Assembly (NCBI RefSeq): GCF_043641925.1
Contig: NZ_JBHZRU010000017.1
Coordinates: 1-64,000 of the forward strand
From: Paenisporosarcina quisquiliarum_A
Lineage (GTDB): Bacteria > Bacillota > Bacilli > Bacillales_A > Planococcaceae
Length of the DNA: 64,000 bases
Direction: 5' to 3'
Below are positions 42,074 to 51,515 of the stretch, one piece after another. Each line of letters starts with the position of its first letter. The stretch's first letter is position 1. The notes below the pieces were generated by a model. That model had not been told where the DNA came from, made no database searches, and saw only the letters and a list, made by a program, of their open reading frames with translations. The translations under genes were made by a program, and so were the position numbers.

Positions 42074-42178
42074 AATCCCGTAAATTATTCATCAAATCCC
42101 GTAATTTTATGTGTGAATCCTGTAAATTTGAAGGCTAATCTAGTAAAAATGGGTGCTAATCCCGTAAAACAACGATTT
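42074..42178. repeat. 21-bp periodic array D (word AATCCCGTAAA)
   Basis: AATCCCGTAA-type words start at 42074, 42095, 42116 (AATCCTG), 42137 (AATCTAG) and 42158, exactly 21 bases apart. The intervening bases are unrelated. It lies between the RND terminator and the CotF-like gene. Confidence 0.8.
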
Positions 42179-42303
42179 ATTGACAGCAGTCATCATTATA
42201 GATAAGTGGTAGCAAGCTTTATTAAAAAGAAATGCATAACATGGATGCTTTAACACAAACTATTTTCGATGCACATTACATTGAAAATAGGAGGAATAAG
42301 TAA

Positions 42304-42933
42304 ATGACGCAAAACCCACAAGGTCAAATGCATCAAAATATGCATACCGGTCCAGTACCACCAGAGATGAATCACGGCGGCCATGAAATGTTCGATGTTC
42401 ATGAAGTTTTGGGAGCTGCTATTGCAGGTTTAAACTTGTTCACGATTTTACGTCCACATGTACAGGATCAAGAACTTCTTACTATTTTGGACAGACAATT
42501 CCATTTCATGCAAGAAGAGTACAACATCACGTCTGAATGTTTCCGGACAGGACAAGACCCTTCGAAACATACCCAAAGATATATGATGAAAGAGAACAAC
42601 GATTTTATCTTCGGAATGAAACCATCTCCACCTAAGAAACCGATGCAAACGGCTAATGAAATTAACGATGAAGTGATTTCTGGTTATTTACTAGGTGTTC
42701 ATAAATCTGGTGCTTCATTAAAAGCAATGTCTGCTCTTGAAACAACAAACCCAGTGGTTCGTCGAGTCCTAGCGGATTCCGTTCCAAACTGTATTGAAAT
42801 GGCCTATGAGATGTCTATTTATCAAAATAAACATCATTACTATCAAATGCCGCAATTAGCTCAGCAAGATATGCAACAAATTTCAAATGCATTTGCACCT
42901 TCTCATATCCAACCTAATGGCATGACACAATAA
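42304..42933 (+). CDS. CotF-family spore coat protein
   Basis: A 209-residue protein with a Met/Gln/His-rich N-terminus, then a ferritin-like helical coat-F domain (EVLGAAIAGLNLFTILRPHVQDQELL, a four-helix region and NEINDEVISGYLLGVHKSGA). A Gln-rich tail follows. TAGGAGG precedes the ATG. Such proteins are deposited in the spore coat late in sporulation. Confidence 0.85.
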   Translation: MTQNPQGQMHQNMHTGPVPPEMNHGGHEMFDVHEVLGAAIAGLNLFTILRPHVQDQELLTILDRQFHFMQEEYNITSECFRTGQDPSKHTQRYMMKENNDFIFGMKPSPPKKPMQTANEINDEVISGYLLGVHKSGASLKAMSALETTNPVVRRVLADSVPNCIEMAYEMSIYQNKHHYYQMPQLAQQDMQQISNAFAPSHIQPNGMTQ

Positions 42934-42943
42934 ACCAATTACG

Positions 42944-42976
42944 AAACCTTCTGCATATATATGTAGAAGGTTTTTT
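42944..42976 (+). terminator. terminator
   Basis: AACCTTCT pairs with AGAAGGTT, followed by T residues. Confidence 0.8.
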
Positions 42977-43158
42977 ACTGTAATGTCGGCGATATATTAA
43001 GTATTAAGACCTACATAAATTCAATTAATATTATCTGAATTGGCACTTTAGATACATAATATCTATTACATTTGGATGGATTTTCTGTATAATAAAATAG
43101 TGAGATAAATCAGTAATAATTTGACAGAAAATTTAATCAAAAGGATGGAATAAAACTC

Positions 43159-44862
43159 TTGAAGAATTTAAAAATAGGCAAAAAAATCTTGTTACTGCTT
43201 GCGATTGCAGTTGTTAGTATTTTAGCGGTAGGTGCAACTGGCTTTATTTATATGAACCAAATGGCGCAAAACTCGGAAGATATGTATGATCATCGATTGT
43301 TACCTTTGCAATATGTGGATCAAATTAAAACGAATAACCGCTCATTAGATTCCTACACATTAGAATACATACTTAACGAAGATTCGAGTGTAACGAAAGA
43401 ATTACTAACTAGTACTCAAGCGAAAGAAGCGGAAACAAGAGAGTTAATCGCATCTTTTCGAGCGGCTTCCAATACGCAAGCCAATCAAGATCTAATCACT
43501 CAGTTTGAAGAATTATTTGATACATACATCGTAAAAGTTTACTCTCTTCAAAGTAGAGGTGTCAGCCTTAATAAAGAAGATGCATACGAAGTTTATACAA
43601 CAGATATTAAGGAAACTCGTCGAGCATTGAATGAAATTGGTGACCAAATTGGGGCAAATATCATTGCCTCTTCAGAAAAATTAAGTGAGAATAATAAATC
43701 ATTTGTAACACAAGCTTCCCTGATTTCAAACTTAGTCATTCTTTTATCCGTCGTGTTGTTTGGGATATTGGGCTGGTATATTGCTAGAATGATTGTCAAT
43801 CCGATTAAGAAATTACAAGCTTTAATGAAGCAAGCTGGAGATGGCGATTTAACAGTTCAAGGGGATTATCGTTCGAAAGACGAAGTAGGTCAGTTGAACA
43901 TATCATTTAACGACATGACATCTACCTTAAGAACAATCTTACAACAAGTTACAAACACATCTGAACTAGTTGCAGCTTCTTCTGAAGAGTTAACAGCGAA
44001 CTCAGAAGAAACAACGAAAGCAACTGAAATGATTGCACATACGATGGAAGAAATGGCGAATGGTTCAACGCAACAAATTCAAAGTGTTGAAGAAACAGTT
44101 GTCATTGTTAAAGAAGTTTCAACAGGTGTAACCCAAATTGCCTCAAATGCTAGACAAGTTGAAATTACAGCAAACGAAGCATCTGAAAAAGCAGTTCTTG
44201 GAAATGAAGCAATTGGTCAAGCCATTTCACAAATGAAATCGATTAACAATACAGTGAATGGGTTGTCAGGTGTCGTAAGAGGTTTAGGTGAGAAGTCAAA
44301 CGAAATTGGTCAGATCATTGAATCCATTACGAATATAGCTTCTCAAACGAATTTATTGGCATTAAATGCAGCGATTGAAGCTGCACGTGCTGGAGAGCAA
44401 GGCAGAGGATTTGCTGTAGTAGCTGATGAAGTTCGTAAGCTAGCTGAAGAATCGGCTAAATCTGCTCAACAAATTGCTAGTTTAATATCCTCTATTCAAG
44501 GTCAGACACAGGAAGCTGTTCAGTCAATGGACCAAGCAACAGAGGAAGTTGACACTGGAATTACTGTGGTGAATAAAGCCGGAGAGTCATTCCAACAAAT
44601 TCAGCACTCTGTTTCACAAGTGGCAAATGAAATACAAGAAGTGTCTGTAGCGATTGAACAAATTTCTAAGAGTACAGATCAAATCGTTTCGAATGTAGAT
44701 GTGATTGTAGAAGTATCTGAGACGGTATCAGCAGGAACTCAAAATGTATCCGCGGCTTCAGAAGAGCAATTAGCAAGTATGGAAGAAATCGCTTCTTCTT
44801 CATCTGCTCTTTCTCAAATGGCAGAAGATTTGCAAGTGATGATTAATAAATTCAAAGTATAA
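43159..44862 (+). CDS. methyl-accepting chemotaxis protein
   Basis: Starts at a TTG. Of 567 residues, span 1 is at about 8-29, a four-helix sensor domain occupies about 30-185, and span 2 lies at about 186-208 (LISNLVILLSVVLFGILGWY). A HAMP domain follows (ARMIVNPIKKLQALM), then the signalling domain, whose hairpin tip contains NLLALNAAIEAARAGEQGRG. It senses an unknown ligand and signals to CheA. No other chemotaxis gene is near. Confidence 0.92.
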   Translation: MKNLKIGKKILLLLAIAVVSILAVGATGFIYMNQMAQNSEDMYDHRLLPLQYVDQIKTNNRSLDSYTLEYILNEDSSVTKELLTSTQAKEAETRELIASFRAASNTQANQDLITQFEELFDTYIVKVYSLQSRGVSLNKEDAYEVYTTDIKETRRALNEIGDQIGANIIASSEKLSENNKSFVTQASLISNLVILLSVVLFGILGWYIARMIVNPIKKLQALMKQAGDGDLTVQGDYRSKDEVGQLNISFNDMTSTLRTILQQVTNTSELVAASSEELTANSEETTKATEMIAHTMEEMANGSTQQIQSVEETVVIVKEVSTGVTQIASNARQVEITANEASEKAVLGNEAIGQAISQMKSINNTVNGLSGVVRGLGEKSNEIGQIIESITNIASQTNLLALNAAIEAARAGEQGRGFAVVADEVRKLAEESAKSAQQIASLISSIQGQTQEAVQSMDQATEEVDTGITVVNKAGESFQQIQHSVSQVANEIQEVSVAIEQISKSTDQIVSNVDVIVEVSETVSAGTQNVSAASEEQLASMEEIASSSSALSQMAEDLQVMINKFKV

Positions 44863-44865
44863 AGA

Positions 44866-44902
44866 AAAACCCGCGATCAGTTTGAACTGATTTGCGGGTT
44901 TT
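44866..44902. terminator. bidirectional terminator
   Basis: AAAACCCGC pairs with GCGGGTTTT, with ATCAGTT/AACTGAT inside. It overlaps the 3' end of the cupin gene. Confidence 0.85.
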
Positions 44903-45395
44903 CGTTTGTGTGCCAATAGTCGAATATAGGTCCTTTATTGCCAAAAACCGGATCGGTCATAGGGAGCGGGACTTGCTCAATATCATGCAAAACTTGAGGT
45001 CGGTCGCTTTCTTCGCCGGTTTTGACATTGTAAGACATTCCTTCAGGATAAGCACCTACGATTTTGAAATCATCACTGCATTCTAACTTTTTGTGTCCTG
45101 TGCCAGCAGGTAATAGAAGGACGTCTCCAGTTTGAACGGTTAGTTCCTCACCATTTTCACCACCTATGATTAACCGAGCAGTTCCGGCTTTCACGCCTAA
45201 AACTTCATGAGTGTTACTGTGATAATGATGATACGGAAATACACCATTAACCCAGCTGTTCTTCCAATTATGTTTGTTAAAAGTATCCTCAATGTCTGTG
45301 CTGCCTTGAAAAGCTCCTTGAACGATAAGGACGGGCAAGGTCGGGTTATTGGGAATGAACCCGTCATCTTTGAAATTAAACACAAGAGTACTCAT
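44877..45395 (-). CDS. cupin-domain protein (YjlB-like)
   Basis: I chose the ATG at 45395, nine bases after AAGGAG. About 172 residues with the two cupin motifs: HHYHSNTHEVLGVKAG (metal-binding His and Glu) and GDVLLLPAGTGHKKL. Resembles the Bacillus subtilis YjlB group; reaction unknown. Confidence 0.78.
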   Translation of the reverse strand: MSTLVFNFKDDGFIPNNPTLPVLIVQGAFQGSTDIEDTFNKHNWKNSWVNGVFPYHHYHSNTHEVLGVKAGTARLIIGGENGEELTVQTGDVLLLPAGTGHKKLECSDDFKIVGAYPEGMSYNVKTGEESDRPQVLHDIEQVPLPMTDPVFGNKGPIFDYWHTNENPQISSN

Positions 45396-45482
45396 CGACA
45401 TCAACTCCTTAAAAAATACTTGTTAAAAGACATTTACCCAAGCTCATGATTAAATAAGCTAAACGAATAGGAGGGAGTCAAA

Positions 45483-46175
45483 ATGACTATCCTTTTTGGA
45501 GGAAAGATAGACAATGGGAAAGTCTACCAACTAAAGACTTTGTCCTTAGCAAATAAATCTGAAATACTTTCTTTACAAGTTGATACGATAGATTCGATCG
45601 ATATACCCGATTCACTTCAACCTTTATCAGAGGGTGAAGTAGATGTAATTTTATCGGGGAAAGGTCTAGTGGTAGGTGTTTATTCAAATGAAGCGTTGGT
45701 TGCATTTCGTGTCTTACTGGAACCACCCTTGGATGATGAACATTTAGGTTTAGACATCGGTTTAAAGAATCAACAATTAAGTGAAGCTATTTATCAAGAG
45801 ATCTCTATTGTGCATCCAAATTTTCGAGGAATGGGACTCCAACAATTGATGGGACAATTATTAATGAAAGAAGTGAAAGAAAAGAATTATCGATTTGTTT
45901 TGGCCACGGTTGCTCCATTTAATATTCCCAGTCTTAAAGATAAATTCTTACATGGCTTAGAAATTGCTGCTTTAAAGTTTAAATATGGTGGAATGCTTCG
46001 TTATATATTTGTGAAAGATTTGAAATTAGATTCTGAATTTGCGAAAAGAAAACAGCTTATTCCCATGGGAAATATCGAAAAACAACAAGCCGTGTTGGAT
46101 TTAGGATGGCGAGGTGTGGGAATACAGTGTATACGGGACGAATGGTTTGTTGTTTATAAGGAAAAAGTTAACTAA
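45483..46175 (+). CDS. GNAT-like acetyltransferase
   Basis: A 230-residue protein with a GNAT acetyl-CoA loop in ISIVHPNFRGMGLQQLMGQLLMKE. The ending WFVVYKEK is conserved in related Bacillus proteins. The ribosome-binding site GGAGGG precedes the ATG. It lies 13 bases before the flavoprotein gene, so the two are probably co-expressed. Confidence 0.72.
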   Translation: MTILFGGKIDNGKVYQLKTLSLANKSEILSLQVDTIDSIDIPDSLQPLSEGEVDVILSGKGLVVGVYSNEALVAFRVLLEPPLDDEHLGLDIGLKNQQLSEAIYQEISIVHPNFRGMGLQQLMGQLLMKEVKEKNYRFVLATVAPFNIPSLKDKFLHGLEIAALKFKYGGMLRYIFVKDLKLDSEFAKRKQLIPMGNIEKQQAVLDLGWRGVGIQCIRDEWFVVYKEKVN

Positions 46176-46188
46176 AGGAGGAGAAGGG

Positions 46189-47109
46189 ATGAAGGATTGC
46201 ATTATTATTGGTGGGGGACCAGCAGGATTGAACGCTGCTTTAGTACTTGGAAGAGCGAGGAGAGATATTTTAGTTGTCGATCATAACAATGCTCGAAATA
46301 AAGTCACGCAAGCAGCACACGGTTTTATTACAAGAGAAGGAATCAAACCGTCCGAATTTCGTGAAATTGCCCATCAAGAATTAAAAGTTTATACATCTGT
46401 TGAAATTGTTTCTGAGCAAGTAGTGAAATTGGAAACAGTGAAAGACGGATTTAAGGTAACAACTGATAGAGGATATGAATGGGAGTGCCGGAAAGTCATA
46501 TTGGCAACAGGCGTTAAGGAGAAGTTCCCCAATATTCCAACACTACAAGACTTTTATGGAACGAGTATTTTTAATTGCCCATATTGTGATGGGTGGGAAT
46601 ATAATGACCAGCCTTTAGGGGTGTTTGGCCGAGTAGATTACACGATACATATGGCGGGAATCTTGAAAAATTGGTCTCAAGATTTAATCATTTTTACAAA
46701 TGGGGAAGAATTAACTCGCTCTCAAAAGAAGGAAATTCAAACGTTAAATATCCAAGTTGAAACAGAAACAATCAAACGATTACACGGTGAAGCTGGGCAT
46801 TTATCTAGCGTAGAACTAGAATCTGGACAGCATATTGAAAGAGTCGGTGGATTTATAACCCCAGAATTGGTTCAAGCGTCCGACCTTGGTCAACAGATTG
46901 GGCTTGTAATGGATGATATGGGTGGCTATAAATCGGATGAAGTCGGTCATACTGACATTCCTCATTTGTTTGTGGCAGGAGAAGCATCTAAAATATATCC
47001 GTCCCAATTGATAATAGCGGCTGCAAGCGGTGTTCAAGCTGCCATGGCGGTCAATGTGGAGTTAACTCATGATGGAATATTTGGTAGTAAACCAATAGAG
47101 AAAAAGTAA
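46189..47109 (+). CDS. thioredoxin reductase-like FAD/NAD(P) oxidoreductase
   Basis: The ATG at 46189 follows AAAGGAGGAG. About 306 residues with an FAD-binding IIIGGGPAGLNAALVLGRA start, a CPYCDGW redox-type motif in the thioredoxin-reductase position, and a C-terminal FVAGEAS segment (FAD). The NAD(P) site GxGxxG is replaced by GVFGRVDYT, so pyridine-nucleotide binding may be altered. No thioredoxin gene is adjacent. Confidence 0.82.
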   Translation: MKDCIIIGGGPAGLNAALVLGRARRDILVVDHNNARNKVTQAAHGFITREGIKPSEFREIAHQELKVYTSVEIVSEQVVKLETVKDGFKVTTDRGYEWECRKVILATGVKEKFPNIPTLQDFYGTSIFNCPYCDGWEYNDQPLGVFGRVDYTIHMAGILKNWSQDLIIFTNGEELTRSQKKEIQTLNIQVETETIKRLHGEAGHLSSVELESGQHIERVGGFITPELVQASDLGQQIGLVMDDMGGYKSDEVGHTDIPHLFVAGEASKIYPSQLIIAAASGVQAAMAVNVELTHDGIFGSKPIEKK

Positions 47110-47243
47110 AGAAAACGACTATTTTTAATAAAAATTTAGATGTAATTAGGTATTAGGACAGGTATAATATTGGTAAAAATTCTTCCATTATTTACAACTA
47201 GTAATATAAACTTACCTAAAATGTAACCAAATTTCAGTCATAC

Positions 47244-47260
47244 TGTCATGAAACTGTAAT
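47244..47260 (+). promoter_or_regulatory. WalR-type box
   Basis: TGTCAT-N5-TGTAAT matches the WalR (YycF) consensus TGTWAH-N5-TGTWAH with one mismatch, 51 bases before the YocH-like gene; yocH is a classical WalR target. Confidence 0.6.
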
Positions 47261-47310
47261 GTTTAAGTGTTATTTTATTTCTATCAACGAGAAATAAAAG
47301 GAGACACAAC

Positions 47311-47904
47311 TTGAAAAAATTCAGTTTCGTACTAAGTTTTGTACTAATGTTCCTCGTCGCATTTGCCAATGATTCAGAAGCAGCGTCTTCTGTACACACC
47401 GTGAAAAAAGGGGATACCCTTTATAAAATTGCAAGACAATACAATATCTCAGTGGCTTCAATTAAATCAGCTAACAATTTAAAATCTAATTTAATTAAAC
47501 CGAATCAAAAACTAAAGGTTACAAAAAAAGTGGTAGCGAAGGCTAAAGCAAAAGCAAAACCAAAAGCTAAGGCCGCTAAAAAAGCACCATCACGTTCTGA
47601 TAATGATACAATCTTGAAAGAAATTACAGTTTCAGCATCTGCTTATACAGCTGGTTGCAATGGTTGTTCAGGAATTACTTCAACAGGCATTAATTTAAAG
47701 AAAAATCCAGGCCTAAAAGTAATCGCGGTCGATCCACGTGTCATTCCGTTAGGTTCGAAAGTATATGTTGAAGGTTACGGATATGCAATTGCTGGTGATA
47801 CTGGCGGAGCTATCAAAGGCAACAAAATTGACGTCTTCATCCCTACGAAATCAGGAGCACTTAACTGGGGACGCAAAACTGTGAAAATTAAAGTATTCAA
47901 ATAA
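47311..47904 (+). CDS. LysM plus 3D-domain secreted wall protein (YocH-like)
   Basis: Starts at a TTG after AAAGGAG. Of 197 residues, 1-25 form a signal peptide ending AAS, and one LysM domain follows (VHTVKKGDTLYKIARQYN). Next come a lysine/alanine linker and a C-terminal 3D domain (SAYTAGCNGCSG, IAVDPRVIPLGSKVYVEG, AGDTGGAIKG with the three aspartates). Binds peptidoglycan and probably cleaves it, as YocH does. A WalR-type box upstream agrees with cell-wall control. Confidence 0.88.
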   Translation: MKKFSFVLSFVLMFLVAFANDSEAASSVHTVKKGDTLYKIARQYNISVASIKSANNLKSNLIKPNQKLKVTKKVVAKAKAKAKPKAKAAKKAPSRSDNDTILKEITVSASAYTAGCNGCSGITSTGINLKKNPGLKVIAVDPRVIPLGSKVYVEGYGYAIAGDTGGAIKGNKIDVFIPTKSGALNWGRKTVKIKVFK

Positions 47905-47914
47905 AACCATGATT

Positions 47915-47950
47915 AAAGCTTGCTTGCCGATAAGGCGGGCAGGCTTTTTT
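47915..47950 (+). terminator. terminator
   Basis: GCTTGCTTGCC pairs with GGCGGGCAGGC, followed by T6. Confidence 0.8.
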
Positions 47951-47979
47951 GTTGGCTTGAAATCGTTGTTGCGTTAAAA

Positions 47980-48013
47980 CAAAAAAGGAAGCTTCTGCCT
48001 CAGCAGAAGCTTC
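47980..48013 (-). terminator. minus-strand terminator-like hairpin
   Basis: GAAGCTTCTGC pairs perfectly with GCAGAAGCTTC (47988-48013). The A run precedes it on the + strand, so it reads as a minus-strand terminator although no minus gene ends here. It abuts periodic array E. Confidence 0.6.
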
Positions 48014-48024
48014 GAAATTAGGTC

Positions 48025-48145
48025 TAACGCCAATAAATCAGTCGCTAACGCCAAATTACTAGATAGTTGCGCCATATTATTGGCTTGAAACGCAAAATTC
48101 TAAGTACCCAACGCCATATTATTCAGGGTTATCGCCATATTTAGC
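48025..48145. repeat. 21-bp periodic array E (word GCCAAATTA)
   Basis: GCCA/GCAA begins at 48029, 48050, 48071, 48092, 48113 and 48134, exactly 21 bases apart. Unit order is GCCAATAAAT, GCCAAATTAC, GCCATATTAT, GCAAAATTCT, GCCATATTAT, GCCATATTTA. It is closely related to arrays C and F. Confidence 0.82.
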
Positions 48146-48282
48146 TAATAACAAATACGAGAACTTCAGTCACCAAATATCCATATATTACAAACGTGTG
48201 ACATCTCAATTGCAGGAAACCCTGCAAAATGATACAATTATTACATTGGTAGGTTTAAATTATGGTTTTCGGGGGAATAGTC

Positions 48283-49155
48283 ATGAAGGATTTACTGCAT
48301 AAAATAGAAAATTCCTATAAGGAATTTTCAGCAGGGCAAAAGAGAATAGCCGATTTGTTCAAAGACAATCAAATTGTGCTCGCTTTTTCTTCAGCTTTAG
48401 AAGTCGGTAAAAAAGTAGAGGTTAGTGAATCTACAGTAATACGTTGGGCACAAAAGCTTGGTTTTAAGGGGTATGCGGAGTTTCAGCATGTTGTGCAACA
48501 AAAACTTGCTGAACAACGAATTGAACAAGTCGAAGATGAGGAAACCACGATTTACTCTTCTCCTTCAATTTTGAAAAATTTGCTTGATGCAGATATAAAG
48601 AGCATTACAAATTTAAAAGAATCACTCCAAGAAGAGCAACTTCTTCAAGTAGTAGATTTAATTGGCTCTGCTAAGAAGATATATGTGACAAGCAATTTTT
48701 TCGATTACGGTCTCGCACATTCCTTTACGCATTGGATGAACATGGTACTCGATAGCACGGAATTATTAATGCAAGGAGATGTTCAGTATTATCACCAGCT
48801 GTCTAAAATGACTCCTGAGGATGTACTCATTGCTTTTGCATTTCCGCGATATACGAAAAACGTCATGAACACCTTGCGAACAGCCAAAGAACAAGGCACA
48901 ACGATTATTGTCATTACCGATTCATCAGATTCACCTGTAACACAGTTTGCAGATGAAGTTCTGTTTGTTCCGGTCTCTACCAATTTAAGCATAGACTCCT
49001 ATACAGCGGTTCATGCTTTATTAACCTCGATAATGCGCTTCATTTATGTGAAAGAGCATGAAAAAGTGAAAGCGAATCTTGCACGTATAGATAGTATGTA
49101 CGACAGAAAAGGTATTTTTTATTCAGCCGAATCCAATAAACCAATTGATGACTAA
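48283..49155 (+). CDS. RpiR/MurR-family regulator
   Basis: I chose the ATG at 48283 after GGGGG; an upstream ATG has no site. About 290 residues with an N-terminal HTH_6 domain (SAGQKRIADLFKDN, then KVEVSESTVIRWAQKLGFKGYAEFQ) and a C-terminal SIS sugar-phosphate-type domain (KKIYVTSNFFDYGLAHSF, VITDSSDSP). It directly precedes and slightly overlaps the amino-acid ABC operon and may regulate it; the SIS ligand is unknown. Confidence 0.85.
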   Translation: MKDLLHKIENSYKEFSAGQKRIADLFKDNQIVLAFSSALEVGKKVEVSESTVIRWAQKLGFKGYAEFQHVVQQKLAEQRIEQVEDEETTIYSSPSILKNLLDADIKSITNLKESLQEEQLLQVVDLIGSAKKIYVTSNFFDYGLAHSFTHWMNMVLDSTELLMQGDVQYYHQLSKMTPEDVLIAFAFPRYTKNVMNTLRTAKEQGTTIIVITDSSDSPVTQFADEVLFVPVSTNLSIDSYTAVHALLTSIMRFIYVKEHEKVKANLARIDSMYDRKGIFYSAESNKPIDD

Positions 49156-49177
49156 ACACACAAAAGGGGAGATTATT

Positions 49178-50002
49178 TTGAAGAAAAAATTATCATTTTT
49201 AACAGCAATCGCAGCAACAGCTATGCTAATTACAGGGTGTGGAAGTGACGAAGAAACGAAAGGTACATCTTCAGGTTCTGGATCTGACATGAACTTATTA
49301 GAAGACGGTAAGTTGACGTATGCTTCAAGTGGTCTATACAAGCCGTTTAACTTTACAGAAGCTGGTGAATTAACTGGTTTTGATGTTGAAATCGGTGCTG
49401 CAATTGCAGAAAAAATGGGATTAGAGCCAAACCCAGTAACAACTCCATGGGAAACAATTACACAATCACTTCTTGGTAATAAATTCGATGTCATTATTGG
49501 ATCGATGGCGATTACTGCAGAACGTGCTGAACGCGTAAACTTCTCTGATCCTTACTACTATTCAGGTGGAATGATTTTCACTCCTGAAGGTAGCGATATC
49601 GCATCAGCTGAAGATTTAGAAGGCAAAACAATTGGGGTTGTGGCACAAAGTACGTATGACACAGCTGCTCAAGAATATACAGATGATATTAAATACTACA
49701 ACTCAGATGTTGTAGCATTAAAAGATTTAACAGTTGAAGGACGTTTAGATGCAGTTATTACGGCTGACGTTGTTGGTTTTGAAGCCATTGCAAACGGAAT
49801 GGAAATCAAAGAAGTCGGAGATCCACTATGGATTGAGCAAGCGGCTGTAGCTGTACGTAAAGAAGACGAAAAATTATTAGAAGAAATTAATAAAGCGATT
49901 CAAGAAATTGTTGAAGATGGCACATACGATGAAATTTCAAACAAATGGTTTGAACGTAATCTTCTTGATGTTGATTTAGAAGGAATCGAAATTCTGAACT
50001 AA
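49178..50002 (+). CDS. amino-acid ABC transporter substrate-binding lipoprotein
   Basis: Starts at a TTG seven bases after AAGGGGAG. The roughly 274-residue product has a lipoprotein signal with lipobox ITGC, then an SBP_bac_3 fold (FTEAGELTGFDVEIGAAIAEKMG, PWETITQSLL, the SMAITAERAERVNFSDPYY motif). Polar amino-acid binding, anchored outside the membrane. First structural gene of a complete SBP-permease-ATPase operon. Confidence 0.88.
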   Translation: MKKKLSFLTAIAATAMLITGCGSDEETKGTSSGSGSDMNLLEDGKLTYASSGLYKPFNFTEAGELTGFDVEIGAAIAEKMGLEPNPVTTPWETITQSLLGNKFDVIIGSMAITAERAERVNFSDPYYYSGGMIFTPEGSDIASAEDLEGKTIGVVAQSTYDTAAQEYTDDIKYYNSDVVALKDLTVEGRLDAVITADVVGFEAIANGMEIKEVGDPLWIEQAAVAVRKEDEKLLEEINKAIQEIVEDGTYDEISNKWFERNLLDVDLEGIEILN

Positions 50003-50026
50003 TCACATTCAGGAAAGGAGAACAAT

Positions 50027-50689
50027 ATGGAATTAATTCAAACCGTTTTTGAAGTGTTTTTACGAACGTATCCAGGATTTTTAGAGGCGACACTCACAAC
50101 GTTAAAAATTACTGCAGTTGCTTTAGTGTTAGGGACAGTCCTAGGTTTAATATTTGCGTTAATGAAAATTTCTCGTTCAAAAATATTACAAACTATCGCA
50201 AACTTGTATATTACGATTATTAGAGGAACACCACTAATCGTACAAATTATGTTTTTATACTTTGGGATTACTTCACTAATTGTGCTGTCTGGATTTTGGG
50301 CAGGTGCGATTGCTTTAGGTATTCATAATGGTGCCTATATTGCAGAAATTTTCCGTGGTGCCATTCAAGGTATTGATAAAGGTCAACGTGAAGCGAGTAG
50401 TTCACTTGGGATGACTCGTTCTCAAAGTATGCGTCGAATTGTATTCCCGCAAGCTTTAAAACGGTCAATTCCACCACTTGGCAATCAATTCATTATTACG
50501 CTAAAAGACTCTTCACTTGTCTATATTATTAGTGTTCCTGAATTGTTTGCGATGGCTAATAGAGAAGCAGCACAAAATTGGCAGTCACTCGAAACGTATT
50601 TAGTGGTTGGGGCATATTATTTAGTGCTTGTTATGATCTTCACGTATCTATTGAAACTGTATGAAAATAAATTGAATGTCGACAAATAA
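50027..50689 (+). CDS. amino-acid ABC transporter permease
   Basis: A 220-residue His/Glu/Gln/Arg/opine-type permease with five spans, RGTPLIVQIMFLYFG and the EAA loop (REASSSLGMTRSQSMRRIVFPQALK) that contacts the ATPase. AGGAG precedes the ATG. It probably works as a homodimer with the downstream ATPase. Confidence 0.9.
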   Translation: MELIQTVFEVFLRTYPGFLEATLTTLKITAVALVLGTVLGLIFALMKISRSKILQTIANLYITIIRGTPLIVQIMFLYFGITSLIVLSGFWAGAIALGIHNGAYIAEIFRGAIQGIDKGQREASSSLGMTRSQSMRRIVFPQALKRSIPPLGNQFIITLKDSSLVYIISVPELFAMANREAAQNWQSLETYLVVGAYYLVLVMIFTYLLKLYENKLNVDK

Positions 50690-50701
50690 GGAGGGACGCT
50701 C

Positions 50702-51424
50702 ATGTTAAAAGGATCAAATATTCATAAATCGTTCGGCGATTTAGAAGTGTTAAAAGGCATTGATCTCGAAGTCGCTCCTTCTGAAGTGGTTGTTCTTGTC
50801 GGTGTTAGTGGATCAGGTAAAAGTACGTTATTAAGGTGTTTTAACTTTTTAGAGCGCATCAATAAAGGGACGATTGAAATTGATGGTCAAGTAATCGATC
50901 CGAAGAAACATAAGCTTTCAGAAATTCGTGCTGAAGTCGGCATGGTGTTCCAACACTTTAACTTGTTTCCGCATATGACGGTATTGGAAAATGTCATTGA
51001 AGCACCGATAATTGTGAAAAAAATGAAGAAGGCGGATGCGATTGTATTAGGAAAACAATTACTTGAAAAAGTAGGTCTTTCTGATAAAGCAGATGTCTAT
51101 CCAAGTAAATTGTCAGGTGGACAAAAGCAACGTGTTGCGATTGCTCGTTCCCTAGCAATGGAACCTAAAGTGTTATTGTTTGATGAACCAACTTCTGCAC
51201 TCGATCCTGAATTGGTTGGGGAAGTTCTAGCGGTTATGCAACAATTAGCACAAGAAGGTATGACAATGGTTGTTGTGACACATGAAATGAAGTTCGCAAA
51301 AGAAGTAGCGGACCGTGTCATCATGTTAGACGAAGGACGTATCATCGAATCAGCTGATCCGGCGACATTCTTTGAGAACCCAAGTCATGAACGTACGAAA
51401 CAATTTATTCAATTGGTAGACTGA
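50702..51424 (+). CDS. amino-acid ABC transporter ATPase
   Basis: A 240-residue ATPase with Walker A GVSGSGKST, Q-loop FQHFNLFP, signature LSGGQKQR, Walker B VLLFDEPTSALDPE and the H-loop VVTHEM. GlnQ/TcyC-type polar amino-acid importer subunit. The operon ends in a strong terminator. Confidence 0.93.
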   Translation: MLKGSNIHKSFGDLEVLKGIDLEVAPSEVVVLVGVSGSGKSTLLRCFNFLERINKGTIEIDGQVIDPKKHKLSEIRAEVGMVFQHFNLFPHMTVLENVIEAPIIVKKMKKADAIVLGKQLLEKVGLSDKADVYPSKLSGGQKQRVAIARSLAMEPKVLLFDEPTSALDPELVGEVLAVMQQLAQEGMTMVVVTHEMKFAKEVADRVIMLDEGRIIESADPATFFENPSHERTKQFIQLVD

Positions 51425-51429
51425 AAAAG

Positions 51430-51460
51430 CGCGTAGACGATTGTCGTCTACGCGTTTTTT
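51430..51460 (+). terminator. terminator of the amino-acid ABC operon
   Basis: CGCGTAGACGA pairs perfectly with TCGTCTACGCG around TTG, then T6. Confidence 0.9.
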
Positions 51461-51515
51461 AAAAATATTTATTGATTCCGCATCTTCTGCCACTTCAAAA
51501 GCCCAAAATTTCATC

